NCBI GenBank assembly: GCA_020055645.1
Contig: CM034547.1
Span: 70,280,884-70,344,883, forward strand
DNA: 64,000 nucleotides
From: Tomocerus qinae
Lineage: Eukaryota; Arthropoda; Collembola; Entomobryomorpha; Tomoceridae
Direction of reading: 5' to 3'
Shown: positions 1 to 11,988 of the stretch, piece after piece
Layout: each line of letters begins with the position of its first letter
Position numbering within the stretch: the first letter of the stretch is position 1
Notes under the pieces: model-generated
Told to the model about the DNA's origin: nothing
The model's database searches: none
Seen by the model: only the letters and a program-made list of their open reading frames with translations
Position numbers and translations under genes: made by a program

Positions 1-1030
1 AAATATAAATAAGTAATGAGTCACATAATTCTGGCTGACTGATAGGCATGTAAGGGCGGATTTAAGTAGCTTTTCGTTTTGTAAAGTGAGTGCTAAAAGG
101 AAAGTGAGGAAGGAAATGACGTGACGTGACTTGACTTGACGTGACATTGATGATGAGTGCAGAAAAAGAGAAAATACCGATATGTTTCTCGTCACCATTT
201 ACACTCACTTTGCACTAACCAACAACACCACAAACTCATAAGTGCTACTCTCACGGCTTCTGTAATATGTAAATCCACGTTTCTCACTTAAATGTCACTG
301 TCTTTCATCTCCGTGTCTAACGATGTCATGTTAATATCCGCTTATTCCATCTCCCCCAGAATTATACCTAAGAAACTACAAGATATTACACTCAGCACAA
401 TGTGCATTAGCAAATATTATTTGCTAATATTGCTCTACATTTATTCTTTCTATGGTAAGTAGATTAATATTTGCATATTCCGTTTTAGGTTTTAAAAAGA
501 TTTTAGATTTTTTGTTGTTTTCATATGAAATGCTAAGAAATTCTTCCTTAGATTGTGCATCTACATATATGATACAATATCTCAGATAAGGAAATAGATT
601 GTACCTAGCCATTATACCCATTAAATAAGGGTTTCTCCCTTAGAAATATCAATAATGACAACCATTTATTATTTTAATTTCTAACACACGAAATACTGAG
701 CTATGAATTTTTATTCAATTTAATTCAAATTAAGCAGTTGTAGGCTTGTAGGTGGTAAATAATTACTGGAATGGGCTTTCATTTGTTGTGGAACATGCCT
801 CTTGTCTTAAATGTCACCTTAAAACACATAACCAGAAAGTAGAAGAATATTATTACGACATGTGTATGTTGGGCAGTCCTTTAATAATTGACAATATACA
901 AGCATCATTCTCTATAATTTGTCATTTACATCATCACTAGCATCATTTACATGAGTATTACCACTTATTAATAGGCCCCAGAACTCAGTAACTACTGCTA
1001 TTAAATATTTATTATATAGTTGTCCGAAAT
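1..1030. other. noncoding AT-rich DNA
   Basis: No credible gene is visible on either strand. The stretch holds scattered A/T runs and a short 5-bp tandem repeat listed separately. The only open frame of note, 65 codons on the minus strand at 424-621, has low-complexity content and no recognisable domain. Confidence 0.6.
117..145 (+). repeat. 5-bp tandem repeat, (G/T)TGAC
   Basis: Nearly six consecutive units of the type GTGAC or TTGAC run from 117 to 145. The GTGAC units create several TGACG half-sites of the kind bound by CREB/ATF or Jun-type bZIP proteins. A regulatory role is inference; slippage alone explains the array. Confidence 0.6.
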
Positions 1031-1035
1031 ACATA

Positions 1036-1364
1036 TCTATTAATACAAAAAAGTACATTGAACATAGGTTTTATTGTTTTGTCTCCGCAACTGGAAACGA
1101 TAATTTTCGGCTGACTATAATAATTTTAGATTGAAAGGTGTACAATAGATTATATCTTAAAATAGAATAATTTTATTAATATGGTATATAATGCATCCTA
1201 CTTGAGCACAGATGGGTACAATACGGTATGGGGCGCTAAAAGCGTTCATTTGACGTTCACTATTTAAGTCTATAAATGCTGTATATAAACCTTTCCTCTA
1301 TGAAGACAGAAGACCGTAATAATAGGAAATTCGCCATGTCAAGCTTTCGCTAGTGAAAGCTTTA
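1036..1364 (+). mobile_element. possible decayed Helitron-like relic
   Basis: The left edge begins TCTATTAATACAAAA after an A, similar to many Helitron 5' ends. It is followed by a stretch around 1,090-1,160 that resembles the subterminal region of animal Helitrons in general character. A hairpin lies at 1,341-1,362, but no CTRR end follows it. The assignment rests on resemblance only, and both borders are uncertain. Confidence 0.2.
1341..1362 (+). repeat. 8-bp perfect hairpin
   Basis: AAGCTTTC and its reverse complement GAAAGCTT are separated by a 6-nt loop, GCTAGT. It could be the 3' hairpin of the possible relic just upstream, or an isolated palindrome. There is no T-run after it to suggest a Pol III terminator. 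Confidence 0.6.
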
Positions 1365-1498
1365 TATGGTTTTAAATAAGTGTTAATTGTGGTGAAATGA
1401 ATATTATGAAGAGTTGTTTGCTTTCCATATTGTAGCTATTTGTCAATGTGCTGAATTGAGAATTAAGTGAATTAATAAAGATCGGCTGCGAATTAACG

Positions 1499-1664
1499 TG
1501 TATGGCACACACAGGAATTTTTGTATGGCAAGAAATATCATCGAACAGTCGTACATTTGTATGGTACGTTATAAAAAACCGAAGGGTATGGTATGGAAAG
1601 TAAAGGACCTATGTATGGTACTAAGACAAAATTGTGGCTTTGATAATGTAAATATTTAGTCATT
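1499..1664 (+). repeat. left terminal inverted repeat of MULE-like element
   Basis: This 166-bp arm begins TGTATGGCACACACAGG. It matches the reverse complement of 2,193-2,358 except at two inner positions. GTATGG recurs at least five times, including a doubled GTATGGTATGG. Confidence 0.9.
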
Positions 1665-1725
1665 TTAGATACTAATATTTACTTTAACCAACGCAAAGAA
1701 TTTGTGGTGAACACGTAAAATAAAG

Positions 1726-2136
1726 TTAGGCAATGTCAATAATGAAATAAATTATAAGCAGGTATGGTAAAGGTAAAGTTATTGTCGTTTCAGAGCTCGT
1801 GTCAGTTTCTTTGGCCAACCTGGTTTTCTTCGCTGTCCGATAGGTATGGCCTTGGCTGTCTCTGATATCATCTCTGTTAACTTTTAACCTGGCGATTCCA
1901 ATAACATGCTTACAAATATTATGTTTCGGTAAATGTCGGCAAGTACAATTTGATAGGGAAATAGTCGGGTTGTAGATGATCTTCCTTGTTTGCTCAGACA
2001 GTAAGTAGCCTTTTAGTAGTATATTCTTTGTCCGACACGTCACTGTCACTACTACGTCACTGGCATTTTTCTGTTTGGTTTTAGTATGACAGTCAGCATT
2101 TGGGTTGCTCACAACTGCACATTCACAATGGCTGGG
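1726..2136 (-). pseudogene. C-terminal transposase fragment with SWIM zinc finger
   Basis: The frame is open for about 137 codons on the minus strand, from a TGA at 2,137-2,139 down to a stop 62 bp inside the left terminal repeat. No ATG starts it; a GTG lies at 2,112. Counting from that GTG, residues C56, C58, C67 and H69 form CTCRHLPKHNICKH, an exact SWIM motif (CxCx8CxH). SWIM domains are DNA- or protein-binding zinc fingers found near the C-terminus of MULE transposases. The upstream extension has two more Cys (HCEC). The tail after SWIM is basic, then ends in a hydrophobic run (residues about 113-126) that may be read-in from noncoding DNA. The DDE catalytic part is absent, so this is a deletion remnant rather than an active enzyme. 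The lack of internal stops fits the young terminal repeats. The SWIM motif is firm; the exact family is inferred. Confidence 0.65.
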
Positions 2137-2192
2137 TCAAATATTGTAAGTTTAGAATATGTAACCGACAGTGATAAATATGATGTACTTAC

Positions 2193-2358
2193 AATGACTA
2201 AATATTTATATTATCAAAGCCACAATTATGTCTTAGTACCATACATAGGTCCTTTACTTTCCATACCATACCCTTCGGTTTTTTATAACGTACCATACAA
2301 ATGTACGACTGTTCGATGATATTTCTTGCCATACAAAAATTCCTGTGTGTGCCATACA
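2193..2358 (-). repeat. right terminal inverted repeat of MULE-like element
   Basis: This is the mirror copy of 1,499-1,664, with two mismatches in 166 bp. The outermost shared base is at 2,358; beyond it the two flanks diverge. Confidence 0.9.
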
Positions 2359-2579
2359 AATTCCTAGATCAGGATAAAGGTAGGCTGATACATTGGAAAA
2401 TGTGGCACGAAAAATAATTTGTGGACTGGTTTTTCGCTGATTCATGAGACGATATGCGTCTTTTACTTGGTGGGATGTATGAGGTGTCTCATTTTGTCCA
2501 AACCTGATGCTAGTTGTCTTCGCATGCAGTAGGGAAAGGGCTGTATAATATACATGTACAGACTTTATGAGTATACTGT

Positions 2580-3330
2580 CATATAATATCATTCCTGTGG
2601 AGAGTGAAAAGGGTTGGAATGAGAGAGAGAAGGAAGTCTTAGTAGAAAATCTATTTAGCCGAGTTTCTTTCAAAGTGAACAGAGAAGCTGTCGAAAAAGA
2701 CTAATATCTTTATTGGGTAGAGTTCAGGCTGGGAGAGTTTTATCATGAGCAGAGTAGACATGTACAAATACAAACAGGACAGAGTACACGAATAGCGGAG
2801 TGGAGTAGTAGAGATGTGGAGAGACTAGCACAGGTCGACTATAGGAAAGAGGAGGGAGAGAAAGTCAGCCAGCTTTCTCTTTCTTTCACATTTACTTTTC
2901 CATAACAAGGAATCGCATTTGTGTCTTGGACACAATAACTACAGAGTGAGTCACAACGAAGTGAGTGCAGTAGAGCCGTGTATGTACAGCCAAGACATGG
3001 AATGAGAACAGGAGCAATATGTCTCCTTGTCTCTGCTATCGGCCTTTCTCCAGCTATCGCTCTTTCTCCCCGTCTCAAAAAGTGCTAAGGCAGGACTCTC
3101 CTATTACCCACACACACATACAATATCTTCACTTTTTACTCTTTCTCCGGAAGTCAGTGTGCATAATACTGATCTCCTTTATTTCTCCTCTATTGTGTTC
3201 CTTTCAGATACATTGCATTCTCTTGCATTGCTTTGGGCCTTTCTTATCCCTATAATGCTACACAAGAGAGACAGATTCAAACACACAAGATCATTCCGCT
3301 TACCAGCCCAACCTCCTCCTCTTTCCTTAA
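2580..3330. promoter_or_regulatory. G-rich to C-rich skew switch, pivot near 3.0 kb
   Basis: On the + strand, 2,581-2,640 has about 19 G and 4 C, whereas 3,061-3,120 has about 7 G and 21 C. The left half carries GAGAGAGAGA and the right half CTCTTTCTCC-type tracts. No gene is supported. Purine-rich then pyrimidine-rich order recurs across the window. A regulatory role is inference. Confidence 0.4.
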
Positions 3331-4960
3331 TGTACTAGTGCAATAAGCACACGACGCAGCACTTTCTCCCTAGAGAAAACTTTCATTGCACATTTCTGAA
3401 CTAACTAGCATAACTATACTACTTAATGCATAACAACCATTTGCATCCCAACTTCTATACCAATTCATTTGGTTCCAATCATCAAGATAAGATTCAAGGG
3501 CACATCTATCTGCAACTTTAGAGTAAGAGTAACTATACCTATGCTAATTACTATTGAGGTATAAATTGGTATCATGGCATGAAAATTAGATATGTACTGT
3601 AGCAGGTATGACAGAAGTTTTGACAAGATGTTCACCTACCTATTCTTGTAACCAGTAAATGAATGAATAAGTGCGTGGGGTTTGAATATGACAATATGAG
3701 ACATAACACAAATCATTGCAGAGAGGAGGGTTAGTTTTATCTTCTTTGCTTTGGTTTTGTTTTGCGTGGTTTTGTGTGTAAGAATGATATCCATTGTTTT
3801 AGTTACAACAGCTATCTTTTATGGTGCAGAAGGACTGTGAAGTTGATAAGACGAGGCAGGGTGATATGTAGGCAAGAGAGAGTATTGTAATTCCGGGTTG
3901 ACTGATTAGCAGTGTCAAAGAGAACATCTGGATTGAGTATCTCTTTCCTTATTGCCAGTTTCGGAGGAGTCGGAGAGCATAACTTAAGATCAGGGAAGGG
4001 AAGAGTTGAGTTTAGTTGTGGCTTGCTTGGTGTAAAGGACCGAAGGCGAGAACCAGATCGATTTTCTCTTTTTCTTATTCGCTTTCCCTCCTCGCTTTTC
4101 CTTTTATCACTTGCCTTGCGTTGCTCTACTCAACGCATCAGCTGACACCGACTCGCATTCACATCAACACTGAACAATAAACCGAAATTGCATAGCAAAG
4201 ATAAGATCAAACAACAGCCCCACATCTCAAAATGTACTTACTCTTCACTTCTTAATGAAGATTAAATTGTAACCAATGCTATAAGATACCCGGCTACTAT
4301 TTACAGTAGAAGGTTTAGGGAATGCAGGGAACTATCAATGACACTTATAGATGCAATGACAGTATTGTCCACCAGTCTGTAGTAGTCGTCAATAACATTA
4401 TTTCATTTTAAGGAAAGGTTCCAAACATCCCGAGTCGAACTTATAGACTACTATAGCTCCCAGCATATGCGACTCGATTTTAAAAGTAATAATATCCTTG
4501 GATCCACGCGGTAAAATTCAAATTTGCCCTACCAGACATACATAGTTATATAGGTAGGAAAATTTTTCTCATTCTGCGATTATGGAATGAGAAAATATCA
4601 AACTATCCCATTATTTACTCTATTTCAAATTATCATCATAGAACATGCGCCATGCGCAATAGGAGTTACCCATAACGCAGTAGGATATTGTTCAAGCCTC
4701 CTATTCTTTGGATCACTGCCTCGAGGGGGAACTTTGAATGTTATCTATCTTTATATTTAATTATTATGCAACGTTAAACATTTCTTAATTTCTGCCAAAT
4801 TCAATAAGATAATAAAATAATTATTTTATTAATTAGTCAACCCTTTCTCTTTTACATACTGTTGAATTATTAATAACATTATTTATTGACCACAAAACAT
4901 ATTATAGATACTATTAGCTACATATAATTAACATGGATTCTTATGTTATGGTGAAGGTAT
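3331..4960. other. noncoding DNA
   Basis: No gene or repeat family is recognised. A modest C-rich patch around 4,060-4,170 follows a G-rich patch at 3,960-4,020, a weak instance of the recurrent skew switch. The remainder is AT-rich. Confidence 0.5.
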
Positions 4961-5720
4961 TGGTGTTAATAAGGATGATAGTATATTTCCAAGGATCTCT
5001 TGTGCGAGAGAGAGGTGAAATTGGGCATCGCCCTTGGAATGAGCATTCTCTAATGGTGCATTATGATAATTAAGTATTAGTAGGCAGACTAATGTAATCA
5101 AGGACGGCGGAGTGTATGCTTAAATTGCTTATAATAGACGATAAGTACTTTTCCACAGATTGTCGGCATTGACGTAAATACTACATACCTAGGTGAAGTA
5201 GGAATGAGTGCAGCATTTACACAGAGAGCGTAGCAGAGGAAGTAGACTCTCGAAAATGTACGGAGGATGAGAAAGCAGAAAGCTTGTAGTGCAGAAGTTT
5301 CTGGGCAGAGCTAATCCGAGGAAATTACATTAGGAGAAGATGTGCACTTGTAATGTGAAAGAGTCATGTTGACTTGAACTGAAGTCCTCGCAATTCCGGA
5401 AATGAGCAGAAATGAATTGAATTTAAGTCGGCAGCTCTTCTGCGTCCGTCTTGAGAGAGAGAGGCATTCAGGCTGGAGAGAAAGTGTGCGGGCAGGAGGA
5501 GCTGGTGGATGGATGGATGGATCCTCGTTGATGAGCTCTGAGAATCCTCGTCTCATCATCTTAATGTAATTCTAAGCATTCTTAGAACCGAGTCATATGA
5601 GAATTGAAAACACTCATGGATCATCTTTCCCACTTTCCATTTAATTATCATACAGCTATTCGTATTTACTCAATTCAAACTCGGCCTCAACTCGAATAAC
5701 CAGCTCACTCATCCATGGCA
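4960..5720. promoter_or_regulatory. G-rich to C-rich skew switch, pivot near 5.57 kb
   Basis: From 4,960 to about 5,540 the + strand is G- and A-rich, ending in GGAGGAGCTGGTGGATGG. From about 5,600 to 5,720 it is C- and T-rich. No coding signal is present. The call is compositional only. Confidence 0.35.
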
Positions 5721-6820
5721 TTGTTCTCCGTCCTTTTCCAGAGTTCTTCAAAATCATTTAAGATTTCTATGTTAACTTTTCTTGAATATATCTACTTTGT
5801 AAGTATGATATAAATCCTATCTATAGATTACCTTACTTACTTACTGGCCTATAGCTACCTACTATTTTAATTTCCTAAAAAAATCTTTTCTTGTATTATA
5901 TTATCAATCTGTTTTAATTGCAACGTAGCCCAAAAACATTACATTATTAATTTTGCATTTTCAACACAATAACCAATTCAGTCACATTTCTGCCATTTAC
6001 ACATAGTGATAGTTCACTCATTTCATATTTTAACAGCTGGTGTGTTTAGTTTTAGCTCACTTTGAACTGCGCGTACAAATTGAGAGCAATATGCAAATTA
6101 TCAATTTGCACATGTATACATATCCAATTTGGGATAAAACAAAGTTAGCATCGATCCGTTCTTTTTAATTCAATACAGTGATCCGGTGTACCTATAGTAA
6201 GAGTCCAGAAAAGTAGTAACGTCACTGTGTTGGATGAAAAAGGACGGCTCACAAATGATATTGCCAACTCTTTAGTTTAGATTAGAGTGCCAAAACAAAA
6301 AATGTTTAATACAATAATTGCCATTTGGCTAATACTTTACTCTTTTGTGCTTGTAAATCATTTAAACTTATCAATGAATACTGCAGCAGCCAATTCTTCA
6401 ATTTGTCAAGGTGAGAATGCCGATTGGTCTGTCCGAAAATCCATGTCATTAGTCAAGAGTTGCGGATTATCCTTTTTGTGTCAGATAGATTTATTTCACA
6501 CTGTGGTCATAATCCTCTTATCTTTCAATCACTTTTGAAATGAAGGATTCTCAATACTTCCCATCCCACCGCATTTTCGCGTGGCAATTTTTACTGAAGT
6601 GACATTTAAGCCAATCAGAAAAGCCTTTTTTCTCGGTTATTTAAAAGATGTTTGGGGTTTCTCGTAAGAAAAGCTTTCTTCTATGAAAATCAGGAAAAAT
6701 GAAACACATTTTTATATCAGTGAATTGCGTCTTAGAATAGGTCCATATCAAAATTAATAGGAAGTGTTATACAATTTATAAATACAAGGCCGGTCACTGA
6801 TTGACAGACGAATTATTAGG
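5721..6820. other. noncoding DNA
   Basis: AT-rich with no credible gene. An ATG frame of 83 codons at 6,287-6,538 starts with a hydrophobic segment that could mimic a signal peptide, but it has no family match and no splice or promoter support, so it is not called as a gene. Confidence 0.45.
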
Positions 6821-7350
6821 ATGGCGGAGAAAGCACTCAATAAAGCATAGTTGCTAATTAGTTAGTAGGGAGAGGTAGAGGTATATCGATAGTGCTATTA
6901 GATAGTTGTTATTAGGTTGTTGTCTTGACATGGGAATGGATTTGTAAGGTGTGCAAAAAAGATTAGGATTCCTGGGTAAGAGAATTGTGTGGTAGACGAG
7001 AAATTCACTTTGGGATTTAAATGGTTGTAAGTCGAGTGTATAGTGTATAGGTGAGGTTTATTATTGTAAAGTGTACTCGGACTGGAGGAGAACTGAACTG
7101 TGAGGGTTGTCGGTTCTCTTCGGTTCGCTCGCTTCACACTCGGGAGAAATCCCGAGTTCGGGTAACTCAAGTTCTGTTATGATATGAAGAAGGAGCAGGG
7201 AAGAGAAGAATTCAGGCGAGTAACTAAGGGAGGAATCTCTTCTCACTCACCGAACAAACGACTTTCATACAAATCCCTATACCCTACTATACTACACACA
7301 TCAGCCCATTCTGCTGCTCGATGGACGGATCTACATACTTCCCTACTCAA
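6820..7350. promoter_or_regulatory. G-rich to C-rich skew switch, pivot near 7.23 kb
   Basis: Line counts on the + strand are about 19 G to 3 C at 7,021-7,080 and about 4 G to 22 C at 7,261-7,320. The pivot lies in a purine-rich run ending around 7,235. No gene is supported. Confidence 0.4.
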
Positions 7351-8830
7351 ATTCAGACTTTGGATATGTATTCTTAGTATGTAAATGTTTTCTTAGAGTC
7401 GAGTACCATACCTGAGATTGAGACAGAAATTATCCACTATGTAGATGGTTACATTTACAATTTCAAAATCTCGAGGAATGAAAAAAGTTTTTCTATTGAT
7501 TTTAGGAAATATTTCCCACTATAGTCTAATGTCGAAAAAACTTACTAAGTTGCATATCCTACTTTTGAAGATTTTCAAAGATTGCTAGTGCAATTATTAA
7601 CTGTACCTAATATTACTTCGATTAAATAAGTAAACGATTTAGAAAAGAGTAAGCATTAAACTATTTAAAGTGCAGAACTACATAAAAACAGTTTGACTAC
7701 ATAAATGTCCAAAATCCTACCCCTGGAAATCTATTAGACTCTAGATGGATGTCTTACAGATAGAGAGTGTACGGAACTTTGTGTACTTATTCATGTACAT
7801 CTACGAAAAACATACACTAGCTCCCTACTTATACTTAACCTGTGATTTTCACGGTATTGTAACACTGTATATTAGGTTTTTTCCAAATGCGTAACATAAT
7901 ATTATGTTTGTAGACTCAAGCTGAAATCACTACCAAATGTCTAATTGCTACAACATACACTTAAATACAGATATATGAATTTGTTTATGTATGAACTCAA
8001 ATATTTAGTAAACAAAAGAGCAGTGATAAGTAATATCAAATGTCATTAATTGTATAGACTGGGGATGATTTAATTGGAGATTATATTATGATGGGCGAAA
8101 GACGAACTTGGTGATTGGGACAGGCAATGACATGGAGATAAATATTTAGCGACAAGAGTGAGTAAATGAGAAGAAGACAATAAGAGCTCCAAGATCCTGC
8201 AAAAACTGTAGCCATAAATGGCTACACTTAAGATAAATACCCACGAATTTTCAAAAGCCTCCTACAACTACACATTCCAAAGTGACTTAGTGCTTATAAG
8301 CCTAGAAAAATACGGAACTAAAGAATCACAAGTAGGACAGAGAATAAGAAGCGACTCTCTCTCTCCTCACAGTAGCCCGAAAGTAAGAATAAAGGAAGTT
8401 AAGAGAGATTGCTTGTGAAATGATATTATGTCTGTCATAACTTTCCCTTCTTCACCATTGGCAATCTCCTTTTCGTGTACAGGGACTTCTCTAGATATAC
8501 TTCCAGCTAAAGCGAGTAGCAATAATACGTGATTAGCTGAAGCAGAGAGATGAAAATGTAAATAAATATCATTTTTGAGTCATCGGGCTCTCCCTCTTGT
8601 TGTGACATTTAAGTTCAACCAAAAAATCTTTGAGAGAAAGAAAACGCCGTCGACTCCGTTCCAGATCTATTGTCCTGAAGATAACGTTCTAACCCTAAGA
8701 GAAGTCAATTCCAAAAAAACCTTCTAATACCTGAATCCATGAATTCGCACAGGTAAATAATAATTTGACGTATAATGAAAAATGTCCGAAATTCTCATCT
8801 CGAATGTCTTCTTTTTATGTGACTTAGTTG
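7351..8830. other. noncoding DNA
   Basis: AT-rich sequence with no recognised gene, RNA or repeat. Short open frames here have no domain content. Confidence 0.5.
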
Positions 8831-9450
8831 GGTATAGGCCTAGAGCTGGGAGATTGTTGAATAGGAATCTGGGGATCGGACTTGAAATTCTGGCTGGTTG
8901 AGTTGGTCGTTGTGGGTCTGAAAGATTGTTCTTAGTCTCACTTGTTTTGAGTCTTGGCTCATCTAAGCAGATCTACATCCTCATCTCTGAGCCTCGCACA
9001 TAAACGACCCAAAGGTCTCTCCACTCGACTCGCCTACTCCCATATCACACACACTATAGTACCTAAGCATACTTGTATATGCTAGAGATTCGCTGAGGGA
9101 GTTGAGTTCTCTCTCTCCACTTAACGTATACGCTGTGTGAGTGGCTGGCATTCCGACTATTCCGAGTCGGACAGAGAGAGCTGTGGAGAGCACCCTCCTT
9201 GCCCTGCAGCCTCAGTTCTTCATCGCACTCCGTGCATTCAACACACTCCGACTCACTCTCTCCGTGCATACACATCTGCAACATCTGATCAGCATCTCTT
9301 CATTGATTGACGAAGGAGACTCGTGTCCATCACTCAGCAGCACAACTTCATCAACATCTCTCCCGTCTCATTCTCATCTGTCAATCTCATATTACCAAAA
9401 CTCTTTGAGTGACTCACTCACTCACTCGTCTTCACTCCTTTTCTAAATAA
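8830..9450. promoter_or_regulatory. G-rich to C-rich skew switch, pivot near 8.96 kb
   Basis: 8,881-8,940 has about 18 G to 8 C; 9,001-9,060 has about 6 G to 23 C. The C-rich side continues to about 9,450 and is one of the longer high-GC patches. It produces a 101-codon open frame at 9,141-9,446 that begins with GTG, is Ser/Thr/Leu-rich and looks compositional. A promoter or 5' untranslated region is possible but unproven. Confidence 0.4.
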
Positions 9451-11130
9451 AACTCTTAAGTACCCACTCACCCACCATCAACAACAAATATCACTTTTTG
9501 ACCTCTTCAGACATAAATCCTCACTCTTCACTGCACTGCACCAAAGTATTCTCAGAGATCGTGAGTTCTGGAAATGGAGAAACAGGTGCATGGACATAAC
9601 TTCCTACGTTTGCTAGAGGGAATTAGCAATTAGCAAATAAGTACTTCTTCCTGGTCCTTCGTTATCAACTCGTGAAGGACGGTTATCTAACACTGGACAC
9701 AAGACCGTAAGTCAAAGTCAACGTATTCTCTCGAGCAATTACAACAAACCGGCTTTTGGCAAAATCCACAAAAGTCGTGCACTACGAAGGCACGTGGGTT
9801 TTCTTGTCGTGATCCCGTCGTACACTCGTACATCTGTGTTTACTATACTACGCCACTCGTAATTACAGAGCCTATTTAACGTTCGTTTATTTACAATCCT
9901 CGGTGAACAATACTGGTTAACCTTTTCCAAGAGAACTTTCTCAGTTTTGATAGAAAATTTCAAAATCGCATTCCTGATCTATTACTGAAATACTTGGAAA
10001 TATACAATTTGCAGAAAAAGGTACGTTTCTCATTTCTTATCAAAATATCTATTTTATGTGAGTCCGTCTACTTCCTGTAAATACTGAGCATATTGGGTTT
10101 CAAGGTTTTAAATAGAATTACAATGTGGACAATGGTCTGTGTAGACTTTTCATTTCCATTTATAAATATATTGATAATATATGAAATTTACATTACTTGT
10201 AACGTCAACGTGGTTAGAAAGCAGGATGAGATAATGCTGAGTATAAATATTTTAAGCATAAAAGGGCTGAGGGATAGACAGGTGGATATAAAACGTCGCT
10301 TCCCTTATCTCCTTTGTGTTGTCACAGTATTTATAAGTTAGTTAGCTGTGCTTTGAGCCATGAAACTCGATTAGTTAGTTTCCTATTGTGAAGAGCTCAG
10401 TTATTAAGTTTGATAAGTTAACCCGGAAATGAAAATTGAGTGAAAGATCAGTGTGTATACTTAGCAGAGGCTCCAGTCACTCTCCTATCTCCATTCTAAA
10501 GCGACACTTCCATTTCTCCCTTATATTTACTACCACAATAAGGCTGCAATACTAATGCTCTAGTTATGCTCTCTCTTGTGATTTCGTTATCATTTTTATA
10601 TTTATATCCATTTCTATTAGTGTCACGTCAGGTCGGATTCCCTCTCCCTCCACCCTATACTACTGTCCGCTATGCTCTATTGAAACAAGAGAGTCAGAAA
10701 GGGAATTTTGTGCAAGTCAAAAGAGTCAAGCTCTGGCAGCAGACTGAGATACAATATTTCGTATTTGTGGATGTCGGTGTTAGGTTAGCGGAGAGACGTC
10801 CGGGTAGCTGGAGATAGCAAAGAGTGTGTCGGTCGTCTTTGTCAACATTTTTGCTAAGCGTCGCCCTGAAGTTGTCTTTCGAGCTCCGTTGGTTTCTCAT
10901 GCATTTCTCATGAAATGTGAAATGCTGAATTCCCCGTTACGTTATGTTATGATATGTGCTTATGATGATAGGAGGCAGAAGAGGCAAAACGCTACAAAGA
11001 CGCACTGCCACCACCGCAGATGATACAGATACAGAATATGTAAGTGTAATGTATGTGCATTATAGATAGTCGCATTACAGTGTACTTTGGTTGTTTGATG
11101 GCTTTGCATAGATATAATACATATTCTACG
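9451..11130. other. noncoding DNA
   Basis: No gene recognised. A patch near 9,760-9,850 is CpG-rich for this window, with several ACG and CGT words and CACGTG. A second, at 10,780-10,890, is also richer in CpG. They could be regulatory but show no specific motif grammar. Confidence 0.45.
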
Positions 11131-11500
11131 TAGGCACTCTATAGAGATGTTGGAGGTGAGTTAGTCGAGAGCACGGAGTATTCATAATATATAAGGAGAA
11201 GCTGTTGTAGATGAGACGGCGGATGATGCATAAAGGATGATAAGTAAGTAGGAGGATGCATATAGGAACAAAAGTCCATAAAAACAAGACACATTGTGGC
11301 TGTAATGCATATCTTGCCAGGATAACTCTTTACCCCATGCTGCCTTTCTTACCTCAGAAACCGACGGAGCTTACCTTCCCCATAAATATCCGAGTAGACG
11401 AGACGAAACGAGAACACTCATTATGTTTACACACACTAACTCCGTCCTTCCCCGTGTCGTTAGTCATTTCGCATCAGTCACACTCAAGCACGAGGGAATG
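11130..11500. promoter_or_regulatory. G-rich to C-rich skew switch, pivot near 11.29 kb
   Basis: 11,161-11,280 is G/A-rich (about 17-18 G per 60 bases); 11,320-11,500 is C-rich, with long A/C and C/T runs. The call is compositional only. Confidence 0.35.
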
Positions 11501-11988
11501 CGAGGAAAGCCAACCAACTAAATAAACGCAATTTATCTCAGCTATATCTAATTCCTCCGATTTTTTATTTTTACACCCGCAAAATTGAGTTAGTTAGTAC
11601 AACTTCCTTATGTACTCTTTTCTAGCCACTCACTCGTGTAGTCCAGCCACTCAGTCTAACCAACTCCACATCTGTACACGATGCATAATCTTACTTATTG
11701 CTCCGTCTCTCTGCAGACGTATTTCCTTCCTCTATGTATCCACTAGTATACAAGTGTATGTAGGCAGTTAACCTATTCGTCGTCACATATTGGAGCCAAT
11801 TCATTATTTTGGTATTGTGTCTGTTATGTCTGCACTTGCCATAAGCGATATGTCCATCTTGTCAACGTCTTGGCTATTGCTATTGAGCGTCAACCCCGAC
11901 GCAAATGCAGCCTGGACTCCATAATGGTGGACATTGTTATTAAGTTCTTTCTGTCATCGTAGCTGCAACTGGGCATTTGTCCTTCAAT

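Larger units (their letters stand above)
1499..2358 (-). mobile_element. MULE-like DNA transposon, non-autonomous, 860 bp
   Basis: Two long terminal inverted repeats (1,499-1,664 and 2,193-2,358) enclose about 530 bp that encode a SWIM zinc-finger protein fragment on the minus strand. Long terminal repeats combined with a SWIM domain (CxCx8CxH) are typical of the Mutator-like (MULE) superfamily, where SWIM sits in the C-terminal part of the transposase. The two arms differ at only 2 of 166 positions, so insertion or last mobilisation was recent. No DDE catalytic core fits in the space, so movement would need a full-length relative elsewhere. I see no clean 8-11 bp target duplication: the left flank reads GAATTAACG and the right flank AATTCCTAG, sharing only AATT. 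The arms contain several GTATGG repeats that could be transposase-binding sites. Confidence 0.75.

Noticed and set aside
4488-4497. U12-type donor-like ATATCCTT
   Set aside because: There is no matching branch site and acceptor, and no coding context on either side.
9141-9446. 101-codon Ser/Thr/Leu-rich plus frame
   Set aside because: It begins at GTG and lies in the C-rich half of a skew unit, whose composition alone removes stop codons.
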